DNA from: Andreesenia angusta
GTDB taxonomy: Bacteria > Bacillota > Clostridia > Tissierellales > Gottschalkiaceae
Direction of reading: 5' to 3'
Assembly (NCBI GenBank): GCA_030537835.1
Contig: JAUNVB010000002.1
Span: 31,299-95,298 of the forward strand
Length of the DNA: 64,000 bases
In this document: positions 51,406 to 59,502 of the stretch, piece after piece
Layout of the letters: every line of letters starts with the position of its first letter
Position numbering within the stretch: the first letter of the stretch is position 1
Notes under the pieces: generated by a model
Databases searched by the model: none
Told to the model about the DNA's origin: nothing
What the model saw: only the letters and a program-made list of their open reading frames with translations
Translations under genes and position numbers: made by a program

Positions 51406-51440
51406 AAGGCACCACTATATAGATAGTTGGTGCTTTTATT
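51406..51440 (+). terminator. Terminator after the 79-residue gene
   Basis: AAGGCACCA pairs with TGGTGCTTT, with CTAT/ATAG inside, followed by TT-A-TT. Confidence 0.8.
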
Positions 51441-51540
51441 ATGCCTAGAAACAATAATTGGGGACAGGAAAATAAAAGGGGTTTAAATTAAATAAATATT
51501 TTGTATGAAAAGAAGAAAAGTTATAATAGAATTATATTTA

Positions 51541-51580
51541 AAATTCATTTTAAATTCATATTTATATTGTATTCTATAAT
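51541..51580 (+). promoter_or_regulatory. Response regulator promoter region with direct repeat
   Basis: TATAAT at 51575-51580 has no good -35 box. AAATTCAT occurs at 51541-51548 and 51552-51559, an 11-base period covering the -35 position. OmpR-family regulators typically bind such in-phase repeats, so autoactivation by the following gene is plausible. Confidence 0.5.
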
Positions 51581-51594
51581 TAGGGGGTGAGGAT

Positions 51595-52248
51595 ATAAAA
51601 CGCATATTGTATTTAGAAGATGATGATACGATTAGAGAAGTGATTGTAGAATATTTAAAATTAGCTAATTATGAAGTAATTGAGGCTGTGAATGGTAAAG
51701 AAGCTTTAGAGTATTTTGAAAATGAATCTTTTGATTTAGCTATACTAGATATAATGGTTCCAGAGATTGATGGAATTGAAGTATTAGAAGAGATTAGAAA
51801 AAAGGATAAGAAAATTGGAATAATAATGTTAAGTGCAATTGGAGATGAAAGAACTCAATTGCATTCATTCACTGCTATGGCAGATGATTATATAGTGAAA
51901 CCAGTTTCTGCAATCCTCCTTATAAAGCGAATAGAGACCATATTAAGACGTATTTCAAATACTGAATTAGAAAAAAAGAATATAGGCTTAGAAAAAGATA
52001 GTCTTGGATACTGTTTCTATGAAAATGGAAAGAGAATAGATTTAACCCTGACTGAATATTTACTATTAGAAGTTTTTTATGATGAGAGAAATAGAGTCTT
52101 TGATAGAAATTTATTACTAGACAGGATATATGGAAGAGACTATTATGGTTCAGATAGAGTTATTGATGCACATATAAAAAACTTGAGAAAAAAATTAGAT
52201 GGTGATTATATTAAGACTATCGTTGGTATTGGTTATAAATGGAGATGA
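51595..52248 (+). CDS. OmpR-family response regulator
   Basis: Two-component regulator, 217 residues as drawn. Receiver domain: acidic pair in YLEDDDT, phosphoacceptor Asp52 (AILDIMVPEIDG), Lys in YIVKPVS. C-terminal winged helix: LTLTEYLLLEVF, RVIDAHIKNLRKKL, IVGIGYKWR. The start is odd. The ribosome binding site AGGGGGTG (51582-51589) points to ATA at 51595, which restores the family start (M)KRILYLEDD. The first standard codon, TTG 51607, would lose the first receiver strand and is 19 bases from the site. It overlaps nothing; the kinase starts 5 bases after its stop. Confidence 0.85.
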   Translation: MKRILYLEDDDTIREVIVEYLKLANYEVIEAVNGKEALEYFENESFDLAILDIMVPEIDGIEVLEEIRKKDKKIGIIMLSAIGDERTQLHSFTAMADDYIVKPVSAILLIKRIETILRRISNTELEKKNIGLEKDSLGYCFYENGKRIDLTLTEYLLLEVFYDERNRVFDRNLLLDRIYGRDYYGSDRVIDAHIKNLRKKLDGDYIKTIVGIGYKWR

Positions 52249-52252
52249 TTAT

Positions 52253-53767
52253 ATGAAATTAGCAAGAAAGACGACTATATACAGCCTGATAAGTATGATA
52301 GTTATATTTATCGTATTTTTCACCTATACTTCTTTATTACTACCGAATCTCTATGCAGATAGAGCCACAAAAGAAGCTAAAAAAGAAGTTAAAAGAATAC
52401 ATCAAAAATTCGTGGAAGAGAGAAATTACAGGAATATTGAAACTAAGAACTGGGCATCTACTTTCAGCATAGAAATAATGAAAGAAATCCCAGAAGTGAA
52501 AGTTTATAGAAAAGAAGGGGAAGGTCGATTTAAATTTAAAGATCCTAAGATAATAGCTTTACATAAAAAATTCATTGACTATAATAAAGAGTTTTCCGAA
52601 AATAGCAGAAAAGAAGATTTCAAACCATTCGATGAATCAGATTTAGATTTTCTTAAATCGATAGGCAATGAAAAGATGGATTTGAAATTCATAAGTTATG
52701 AAAAAAAATTATCAAACTCTAAAGATGAACAGAAGATTGATATTGAGCCATTTGGAAAAAACAATCTACTACTGACTATGAGTTATCACGACAAAAACCA
52801 AGAATATGTACTAGAAATAGGAATTACTGATAGAGAAGATGCCATTATAATTACGTATGTTCCAATTATGATAGGTAGTGTAAATCAAATTTTACCAGTA
52901 ATATGGTCAAGCTTACCTATGGTATTAGCAGTATTAGCGCTAATAGTATTTATATCATCAAGTTTTTTTGCTAAAAGTATAACTAATCCAATAAAAACAT
53001 TAGCAGGAAATACTAAAAAGATAAGAAATATGGAAGGCATGGAAAGCTCAAATATAGCTTTAAAGAGAGAAGATGAAATTGGTGAATTAAGCCGAGATAT
53101 AGCTAATATGTCTAAAAGATTAAACGAACACTATAGAGGATTAAAAGAAGAGAATTTAAGAAAAGAAGTTTTACTCAGAGCTACATCACATCAACTGAAG
53201 ACACCATTATCAGGTGCATTACTCTTAGTCGATGGATTATTAGATGGAATATGGGAAGAGGAACAAAAATCTATTCAAATAGAAAAGATCAAGGAAAGAT
53301 TAATTGTAATTCAAAATATGGTGGAGAGAATTTTACGATTAGAAGATAAAAAAGAATTAGAGAATAATCAAATTGAATTGAGGAGTCTTCTGATTCAGAT
53401 TATAAATCAATATCAAGTACAGAATCCAATCGAATATGAAATCAAAGGAGAATCAATATGGAGAACGGATTCAGATCTATTAGAGAGACTCTTAGATAAT
53501 TTAATATCGAATGTCTATAATCATGGAAGTTCAGATGGAAGGATGGAAATAGAGATAGGAGAAGAATCTATTTCAATCTTAAATACTAAAGCTCATATTC
53601 CAGAAGATATACTACCTATTATAATGGAAGCATTTATATCAAAAACTGAAGGAAAAGGAAGAGGATTAGGGCTTTATCTTGCTAATTATGATGCTAAAAG
53701 ACTAGGTATGAGATTAGAGATTATGAATAGTGATGACGGCGTAATAAGCATATTGACTAGAGTATAA
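52253..53767 (+). CDS. Sensor histidine kinase
   Basis: Partner of the preceding regulator, 504 residues. Membrane helix 1 (~9-30), an extracellular domain of ~180 residues rich in Lys/Glu/Asp, helix 2 (~215-240, MVLAVLALIVFISSSFF), HAMP (~241-295), HisKA with the phosphoacceptor His313 (ATSHQLKTPLSG) and a HATPase domain with N box LLDNLISNVYNHG and G2 box GKGRGLGLYLANY. The usual DxGxG G1 box is not evident. The large extracellular domain rules out a BceS-type intramembrane sensor. Confidence 0.9.
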   Translation: MKLARKTTIYSLISMIVIFIVFFTYTSLLLPNLYADRATKEAKKEVKRIHQKFVEERNYRNIETKNWASTFSIEIMKEIPEVKVYRKEGEGRFKFKDPKIIALHKKFIDYNKEFSENSRKEDFKPFDESDLDFLKSIGNEKMDLKFISYEKKLSNSKDEQKIDIEPFGKNNLLLTMSYHDKNQEYVLEIGITDREDAIIITYVPIMIGSVNQILPVIWSSLPMVLAVLALIVFISSSFFAKSITNPIKTLAGNTKKIRNMEGMESSNIALKREDEIGELSRDIANMSKRLNEHYRGLKEENLRKEVLLRATSHQLKTPLSGALLLVDGLLDGIWEEEQKSIQIEKIKERLIVIQNMVERILRLEDKKELENNQIELRSLLIQIINQYQVQNPIEYEIKGESIWRTDSDLLERLLDNLISNVYNHGSSDGRMEIEIGEESISILNTKAHIPEDILPIIMEAFISKTEGKGRGLGLYLANYDAKRLGMRLEIMNSDDGVISILTRV

Positions 53768-53782
53768 AGGGGAGAGATTATT

Positions 53783-54658
53783 ATGATAAGAATTGAAAAT
53801 TTAAAAGTTAAATATAGTAATAAGACAGTATTGAATATAGACACTCCTCTCAGATTTAATTCAAATGATAGAATTGGAATAATAGGCTCTAACGGAGCAG
53901 GAAAGAGTACTATGGTTAATGCACTCTTAGATTTAATTCCATATGAAGGCAGATATGACTTAGGAGTCGCAAAAGAAGATATTGGAGTTCATATGCAATT
54001 CAATGAATATCAAGATGCAGTATCCATAAAGACTATAATAGAAATGGTACTAAATTGTAAAATAGAGAGAAATAAAAAATTAAAAGAATTAATAGAATTT
54101 TTTGATTTTGAACAAAGTCTTAAAAAGAAGTTTTCTCAACTTTCAGGGGGACAAAAACAGAGACTGACTTTAATTCTAGTACTAGCAAAGGACAGTAAAA
54201 TGGTCTTTTTTGATGAAGTTACATCCGGATTAGATTTTCAGACTAGAGAGAGACTCATGGATCTATTATCAAAATGGTATGAAGATAAAGATACAGGTAT
54301 TATAATTATTTCACATTATTATCAAGAACTAGAGAATATTATAAATAAATTAATAATATTAGATGACGGGGAAATTGTAGACTGGGGGGATGTAAAAGAA
54401 TTATTTCAGAAATACTGTGGACATAGTCTATTTATTGTCGAATCAGAGAAAATAGAAGAATTTAATTCATTTGATACTAAAAAAAGAGAAGGGAAGAAGT
54501 TTATAATAAGACCGCGTAATCATAGAGAAGAAGAGGAAATTCTTAAAAAATTATATCAATTAGATGCGGATTATAGAAGAACTAAGAGAGATATAGAGAT
54601 CTTAACTGAAATAGCTTTAGAAGAGAAGAAGAGGAGGAAGAATGATTATGCAGAATAA
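53783..54658 (+). CDS. ABC transporter ATP-binding protein
   Basis: A 291-residue ATPase: Walker A GSNGAGKSTMVNAL, signature [12 protein letters not shown], Walker B SKMVFFDEVTSGLD and H-loop IIISHYYQELE. The C-terminal ~80 residues are a charged extension seen in exporter ATPases. It overlaps the permease gene. With the two-component system upstream it likely forms a regulated export or detoxification unit; the substrate is unknown. Confidence 0.9.
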   Translation: MIRIENLKVKYSNKTVLNIDTPLRFNSNDRIGIIGSNGAGKSTMVNALLDLIPYEGRYDLGVAKEDIGVHMQFNEYQDAVSIKTIIEMVLNCKIERNKKLKELIEFFDFEQSLKKKFSQLSGGQKQRLTLILVLAKDSKMVFFDEVTSGLDFQTRERLMDLLSKWYEDKDTGIIIISHYYQELENIINKLIILDDGEIVDWGDVKELFQKYCGHSLFIVESEKIEEFNSFDTKKREGKKFIIRPRNHREEEEILKKLYQLDADYRRTKRDIEILTEIALEEKKRRKNDYAE

Positions 54659-55403
54659 GATTAGTTTAAGACAGATAGGATATGAATTAAAAGTCCTGAT
54701 CAATAATTGGTATATTCCTTTCTTTGGTCTTATATTTCCAACATTAATGGTGATACTTTTAAGCTTTGCAGTTTTAAATGATGTTCCAGAGAAGTATTTA
54801 CCATTAGCTAGAGCAAATATGGTTTTAAATTTTTCACCTATGATTATACTAGCGATACAGCTTTTAGGACATGGATCTATATATAGTCAAGAATTGGAGA
54901 AGAATATTCCTTTAAGATTAGAACTCTTTGGTATATCTAAAAAATCCTCTATTAAAGCTAAATTAATAACTCAATCAATTTTAAGTACATTCGCTCTAAT
55001 AATCTTCTATTTGATTACATTAGCAGCTTTAAGATTTGAACAGACGACAGCTATAAGACTTTTAGCAATATTTCTCATCTTATCTGCATTAAGTATAGTA
55101 TTATTCGCATTAGCTCATAGTATCTGTTTAATAATAAGAAAGTTTAATGCATCGTATGCAGTATTGATGGCTATTTACTTTAGCATTATGATTCTTTCCG
55201 GGATGATGGGAATACCATCAGAAAAACTACCTATACCGTTTGAATTTATATCGAGATTAATTCCTTTTTCTTATTTTCAATCTGATATTAGAAAATTCTG
55301 GGAAGGAAAACCTATGAATTTTGCTCCTTTTATACAGGCATTTATATTCTTCTCAGCTGTAACTGGTATTATATTGATATTTGCTTTGAAGAGAAAAGAT
55401 TAA
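54648..55403 (+). CDS. ABC-2 type permease
   Basis: A 251-residue membrane protein with about six helices (~21-41, ~57-75, ~103-125, ~133-155, ~165-185, ~228-247) and no other domain, typical of small ABC-2 exporters. The ATG at 54648 is 10 bases after GGAGG; 54642 is only 4 bases away. Last gene of the four-gene unit. Confidence 0.85.
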   Translation: MQNKISLRQIGYELKVLINNWYIPFFGLIFPTLMVILLSFAVLNDVPEKYLPLARANMVLNFSPMIILAIQLLGHGSIYSQELEKNIPLRLELFGISKKSSIKAKLITQSILSTFALIIFYLITLAALRFEQTTAIRLLAIFLILSALSIVLFALAHSICLIIRKFNASYAVLMAIYFSIMILSGMMGIPSEKLPIPFEFISRLIPFSYFQSDIRKFWEGKPMNFAPFIQAFIFFSAVTGIILIFALKRKD

Positions 55404-55449
55404 GTTATACTTTTATCGAAATGAGCATTTTCTAGGACCCATTTTAAAT

Positions 55450-55482
55450 TATAAAAATAGCAGAGTGTTTCCACTCTGCTAT
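55450..55482 (-). terminator. Terminator of the SLH gene pair (minus strand)
   Basis: TAGCAGAGTG (55458-55467) and CACTCTGCTA (55472-55481) form the stem. On the minus strand it is followed by TTTTT. It lies between converging transcripts and may also help end the ABC unit. Confidence 0.8.
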
Positions 55483-55502
55483 AAATTCTTTTCTTGATTA
55501 TA

Positions 55503-56492
55503 TTATCCATGATAATTTCCAGTTATTGCATTAACCACTACATATGAAGTATCTCTACCTATAATATATACCCTATAAGTTGATTCATCTATTTGCTCAT
55601 AGTCCCTTACTACTTCATCAAGATTTTCATAAAGATGTTTTTCAAATTTTTCTTTCCAATCAGGCTTTATAGGAGCATTATAAGTCATATAGCGTGCAAG
55701 CGCCGGAATATCATTTAAATCAGGATTTTCTAAAAGATAGTCTTCAAATAATATTATAAAATCTCTTTTAGTAATTGCATTTAGAAACTCTGGCGCCCAA
55801 TTCAACTTCTGAGCTTCTGATAAATTATTTTGTCCATTGATTATATAATCCTTTACATCTTCAAATAGGTAGAGTGCATCTTCTAAAACAGAAAGCTCTA
55901 TACCCTTTGATTCTATATTTTTAAAATTATTAATTATTTTCGCTGCTTCAGCTCTAGTAATATTTGAATCTGGATTAAATATTTTTTCATTATAACCAGA
56001 TATTACATTATTACCGGCTAATGATGCTATGTCCAGCTGAGCCCAAGAATAACCGATATCATCGAAGAATAGGTAGCTATCATTAAGCATGGACTCACTT
56101 TTTAAATATCGATTTACTATAGCGGCAAATTCAGCTCTAGTAATATATTTTTCAGGCTTAAAAGAGCTATCTTCGTAACCAGTTATAATTCCTCTACTAA
56201 CTAAATTTTGAATAGCATCACTGCTCCATCTATTTTCAGCATCAAATGGAATAGGAGCTTCTTTTATAATTTCTCCAGTATAATTAGAGATTATCTGAGC
56301 TGCCTCTTCTCTAGAAATAGGATTGTCCGGTCTAAAAGTATTATCCATATATCCATTTATTATATTATCTTCAGATAATATATTTATTTCATTTTCAGCC
56401 CAATGTCCGACTATATCACTATAGGCAAAGGCAGTTGCTGAACTGAATATTATTGAACTTACTAATATAATCGATGTAATTTGCTTTTTCAT
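55503..56492 (-). CDS. Secreted SLH-domain protein
   Basis: A 329-residue surface protein: signal peptide (1-23, MKKQITSIILVSS...ATAFA), three SLH domains (~24-195; NGYMDNTFRPDNPISREEAA, TGYEDSSFKPEKYITRAEFA, SGYNEKIFNPDSNITRAEAA), then a ~130-residue C-terminal region of unknown function ending YRVYIIGRDTSYVVVNAITG. AGGGGG precedes the ATG. It follows the next SLH gene (56546-57625) by 53 bases on the same strand. Confidence 0.88.
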   Translation of the reverse strand: MKKQITSIILVSSIIFSSATAFAYSDIVGHWAENEINILSEDNIINGYMDNTFRPDNPISREEAAQIISNYTGEIIKEAPIPFDAENRWSSDAIQNLVSRGIITGYEDSSFKPEKYITRAEFAAIVNRYLKSESMLNDSYLFFDDIGYSWAQLDIASLAGNNVISGYNEKIFNPDSNITRAEAAKIINNFKNIESKGIELSVLEDALYLFEDVKDYIINGQNNLSEAQKLNWAPEFLNAITKRDFIILFEDYLLENPDLNDIPALARYMTYNAPIKPDWKEKFEKHLYENLDEVVRDYEQIDESTYRVYIIGRDTSYVVVNAITGNYHG

Positions 56493-56545
56493 TTCTATTC
56501 CCCCTATATTTCCGTTTATTATTTAAAAGCTATCTTTCCTTTAAT

Positions 56546-57625
56546 TTAGCCTACTCCAATAATTTTATGAGTGATATTATCTATATAGTCATTACTTACT
56601 GGGTAATTGGGAAAGGAATTGAAGCCTTCGAAGAAAATTACATTAGTCTCATTATAATTTCTTTTCATTATGAAATAATAATAATCGTCCTTATAAGTAT
56701 CATAATAGATTAAAGTAATAATATTATCGTATGAGCTATTAGCAAGGATATTAAAATTCGTTTTATTATATCCAATCCAGTTTTTCATCCCATATGCATT
56801 TTCTGCAATCGTAATTGCTTCATCTACATCTGTCCAATCTGGTAGATTTTCAGATTCTCTATGATATAGCTTAGAATCCCATATATATCTAGTACCAGTA
56901 TTTTTAGTGCCATGAAAATAAGAAGGCATAGCTTGAGAAACCATTTTAATAGCTTCAGCTCTTGTAATTAGTCCATCTGGCCTAAATTCAATATAAGGAA
57001 ATCCATCTGGCATAATAACTTGGTAATAACCATTCATTATTCCCAAACTATAAGCTATATTAATATATTTTGCACCCCAATGATAAATTTCTCCTACACT
57101 TAAATCATCATAATGAAAAGGTGGGTCACCAATACCTATATATCCCATGCAATCCATAGCAGATACTATCATTTTTGCAAACTGTGCTCTAGTCACATAT
57201 TCGAATGGCCTAAAATTACCATCTGGAAATCCATTGATTATCTTGTTTTTTTGAATTGTATTAGAATCGAAATTTGTTTGAGCTGTAAATGCTGAAAAAT
57301 AATATAGATCACTAAGACTATTGATTTTCTTAGTATTCCTACTATCTGGGAATAAATCAGGAATCATAGGATTCACACTATAGTCAGGGGTATAATTATA
57401 AAATCTCTCTAATAAATCGCTTATCAATTCAGCACATTCAGCCCTATTCATATACTGATCGGGAGATAAATCTGCATATTCGAATTGACCTAATACTCCT
57501 GCTTTTTCCATATTTTCAATATAGCCTCTTGCCCAATGATCAGATATATCATTATATGCAAATGAAATACTGCTAGTAAAAACTGTTGAAATAATGAGTA
57601 AAACTGCAGTTAATAGTCGTTTCAT
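56546..57625 (-). CDS. Secreted SLH-domain protein, paralogue A
   Basis: A 359-residue protein: signal peptide to ~23, SLH 1 (YNDISDHWARGYIENME, MNRAECAELISDL), SLH 2 (NGFPDGNFRPFEYVTRAQFA), SLH 3 (HWGAKYINIAYSLGIMNG, FRPDGLITRAEAIKM), then a ~110-residue C-terminal domain rich in Tyr and Asn. It is clearly paralogous to the gene at 62524-63642 along its full SLH region. AAGGAGG precedes the ATG. Its promoter faces away from csp1. Confidence 0.88.
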   Translation of the reverse strand: MKRLLTAVLLIISTVFTSSISFAYNDISDHWARGYIENMEKAGVLGQFEYADLSPDQYMNRAECAELISDLLERFYNYTPDYSVNPMIPDLFPDSRNTKKINSLSDLYYFSAFTAQTNFDSNTIQKNKIINGFPDGNFRPFEYVTRAQFAKMIVSAMDCMGYIGIGDPPFHYDDLSVGEIYHWGAKYINIAYSLGIMNGYYQVIMPDGFPYIEFRPDGLITRAEAIKMVSQAMPSYFHGTKNTGTRYIWDSKLYHRESENLPDWTDVDEAITIAENAYGMKNWIGYNKTNFNILANSSYDNIITLIYYDTYKDDYYYFIMKRNYNETNVIFFEGFNSFPNYPVSNDYIDNITHKIIGVG

Positions 57626-57688
57626 TTTAACGACCTCCTTAGATCTGTTTAAATTTTAATGGGGAATTTAATATGTACTCTTAATTCT

Positions 57689-57716
57689 ATTATATCATCT
57701 GTATTTGCCTAATCAA
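57689..57716 (-). promoter_or_regulatory. Promoter of the SLH gene pair (minus strand)
   Basis: On the minus strand TTGATT (57716-57711), 16 bases, TATAAT (57694-57689). It is followed by a leader with AGTACATATTAAATTCCCC that is nearly repeated at the 62524-63642 paralogue. Confidence 0.7.
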
Positions 57717-57737
57717 GAAAATAAAAAAAGAAAATGC

Positions 57738-57766
57738 TTTACACTTACCTATTCCCATATTATGAT
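57738..57766 (+). promoter_or_regulatory. csp1 promoter
   Basis: TTTACA at 57738-57743, 17 bases, TATGAT at 57761-57766. The same boxes occur at csp2 (62087) and the third copy (63899). Confidence 0.75.
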
Positions 57767-57772
57767 AGAGAA

Positions 57773-57891
57773 GCAGTAGAGAAATAAATAAATAATACCG
57801 TTTCATATTAACAATGTAAATCGTATCTATTTAATTATTAGCAATATTGCAACAAAAAAAGAGTGCACAGGCACATAGGAGGATTTACAAT
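57773..57891 (+). promoter_or_regulatory. csp1 long 5' leader
   Basis: About 119 untranslated bases, nearly identical to the csp2 leader: the last ~110 bases differ at only a few positions. It contains GCAATATTGC and an A-run, and ends in AGGAGGATTTACAAT. Conservation stronger than expected for an untranslated region suggests RNA-level control, as in the cold-shock leaders of other bacteria. Confidence 0.65.
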
Positions 57892-58092
57892 ATGAACAAC
57901 GGTACAGTTAAGTGGTTTAATTCAGAAAAAGGTTATGGTTTCATAACAGATCAGGACGGAACAGATTCATTCGCACACTATTCATCAATAAATGGTGAAG
58001 GATATAAGACATTAGAAGAAGGACAAGAAGTGTCTTATACAATCGAAACTAGCGAACGTGGAAACCAAGCAAAAGACATTACAATATTATAA
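57892..58092 (+). CDS. Cold-shock protein (copy 1)
   Basis: A 66-residue single OB-fold cold-shock domain: MNNGTVKWFNSEKGYGFITD (RNP1-type KGYGFI) and DSFAHYSSI (RNP2-type, FAHY in place of the usual VFVH). It binds single-stranded RNA and melts secondary structure. The frame is open 45 bases upstream, but AGGAGG at 57878-57883 marks the ATG at 57892. The protein is identical to copy 2 at 62241. Confidence 0.95.
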   Translation: MNNGTVKWFNSEKGYGFITDQDGTDSFAHYSSINGEGYKTLEEGQEVSYTIETSERGNQAKDITIL

Positions 58093-58106
58093 ATATAATA
58101 TATAGA

Positions 58107-58138
58107 TAACTGTAATCTTCGGATTACAGTTTTTTTAT
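58107..58138 (+). terminator. Terminator after csp1
   Basis: AACTGTAATC (58108-58117), TTCG loop, GATTACAGTT, then seven T. Confidence 0.92.
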
Positions 58139-58147
58139 CTTCAATAT

Positions 58148-58176
58148 TTGACTTATAATATGGGTATATATAAAAT
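58148..58176 (+). promoter_or_regulatory. Promoter of the SLH gene at 58201
   Basis: TTGACT at 58148-58153, 17 bases, TAAAAT at 58171-58176. Confidence 0.6.
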
Positions 58177-58200
58177 AAAAACTTAAAGGAGGAGAATTTT

Positions 58201-59418
58201 ATGAAATTATTAAAAAGTTTTCTAATAGGAAGTTTAATATTTTGTTTCTCCCATACAGTTAATGCCGAAGTAGAAAATATGAGTAATTGGGGAAATCTTG
58301 AAATTTATTGGGGACAATCCAATAATATAATATCTTCAGATGAAAATATGGATATATCTTCTAATCTGAGCAGAGCAAAATTTGTAGATATGCTGTATAA
58401 ATCTAAAGGGAGTCCAGAATCTAAAGGCACTATTACTTTTGAAGATATAAAAAAGGATGAAACTTATTATGATGCAATAAAATGGGCATATAATAATGGG
58501 ATAATCTATGGTGTATCTGATAAGAAATTCAATCCATATGCAAATATAAGTAGAGAAGATATGATAACTATATTATATAGAGATCATGGAGAGAAAAATG
58601 AAAAATCGAATGATATTCTAGCTAATTATGTGGATTTTGATAGCGTATCTGATTATGCTAGAGATTCGTTCATTTGGTCTATAGAGAATAAGATAATATA
58701 TGGATATACCGAAAATTTATTGAAGCCAAAAGAAAATACGACTCTAGCTCAAGGTCTTTCAGTATTGATGAGATATGATGAAAATATTTCTAGAAATATT
58801 TTTAATATTGATAAAATAAAAAATCTAAAAATATTTAATGGTGGAAATGGTCTTCATCTGAATTTAGACAGTGAAAGCAGAATCGAAGAGATAAAAAATA
58901 AATTAAATGAATTCAAATACAGTAGAGTAGAAAAAGATATTCCTAAGGACGGTTATTCTTATATTTTAGAATTCACTACAGACGATGATAAGCAATTTAA
59001 AATAGTATTTCATGGGAAAAATAAAATTACAATAGGTGATTATGAATATACTGTGGATGAAGAAAACTATTTTGAAAATAATTGGAGTAGTTTATTATTA
59101 TTCTCTTTAGAAGAATCGAATATATCTGAAATAATATTAAGCGAATCTAGAGATAATGGAACTGAAATAGTGAAGGATAGGGATAAGATAAAGTCTATAG
59201 TAGAAAAAATTAATGAGACTAAATTTATAGAAAAGGAAGTTCTTGAGCCAAGAGATGGATGGGAATATATTATTAAGATAGTTCATAAAGATAGTGATCA
59301 TGAATATATATATAAAATGCATCCAGATGGAATCGAAATTAATAATATTCTTTTCAAAACCGGAAATAAAAACTATTTTGATGAGATTTGGAAAAGTGAA
59401 TTTAAAGGTAATAAATAA
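58201..59418 (+). CDS. Secreted protein with degenerate SLH domains and a C-terminal repeat
   Basis: A 405-residue protein: signal peptide (1-22), three weak SLH domains (~30-200; DAIKWAYNNGIIYGVSDKKF and IYGYTENLLKPKENTTLAQ are clearest), then two ~95-residue units (~210-300 and ~310-400) that share a pattern ...DGYSYILEF... ITIGDYEY...ENYFENNW and DGWEYIIKI... IEINNILF...KNYFDEIW. The duplicated unit is a distinct domain I do not recognise. GGAGGAG precedes the ATG. Confidence 0.8.
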   Translation: MKLLKSFLIGSLIFCFSHTVNAEVENMSNWGNLEIYWGQSNNIISSDENMDISSNLSRAKFVDMLYKSKGSPESKGTITFEDIKKDETYYDAIKWAYNNGIIYGVSDKKFNPYANISREDMITILYRDHGEKNEKSNDILANYVDFDSVSDYARDSFIWSIENKIIYGYTENLLKPKENTTLAQGLSVLMRYDENISRNIFNIDKIKNLKIFNGGNGLHLNLDSESRIEEIKNKLNEFKYSRVEKDIPKDGYSYILEFTTDDDKQFKIVFHGKNKITIGDYEYTVDEENYFENNWSSLLLFSLEESNISEIILSESRDNGTEIVKDRDKIKSIVEKINETKFIEKEVLEPRDGWEYIIKIVHKDSDHEYIYKMHPDGIEINNILFKTGNKNYFDEIWKSEFKGNK

Positions 59419-59473
59419 AATTCTTAAATGAAACTTAAAGTATAAAGAAATCTATTAATAATTAGCTATATTT

Positions 59474-59502
59474 TAAGCCCTCTATAATGAGAGGGCTTTT
59501 TC
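59474..59502 (+). terminator. Terminator after the SLH gene at 58201
   Basis: AAGCCCTCT (59475-59483) pairs with AGAGGGCTT (59490-59498), followed by TTT on the plus strand. It overlaps the last codons of the minus-strand radical SAM gene. Confidence 0.8.

Noticed and set aside
51101..51454. 117-codon antisense frame opposite the 79-residue gene
   Set aside because: Very rich in Tyr/Leu/Ile, runs through both the promoter and terminator of the plus-strand gene and lacks a ribosome binding site.
57847..57891. N-terminal extension of the cold-shock proteins by 15 residues
   Set aside because: The extension exists in both copies only because the leader is duplicated; AGGAGG lies inside it and points to the internal ATG, which gives the usual 66-residue protein.
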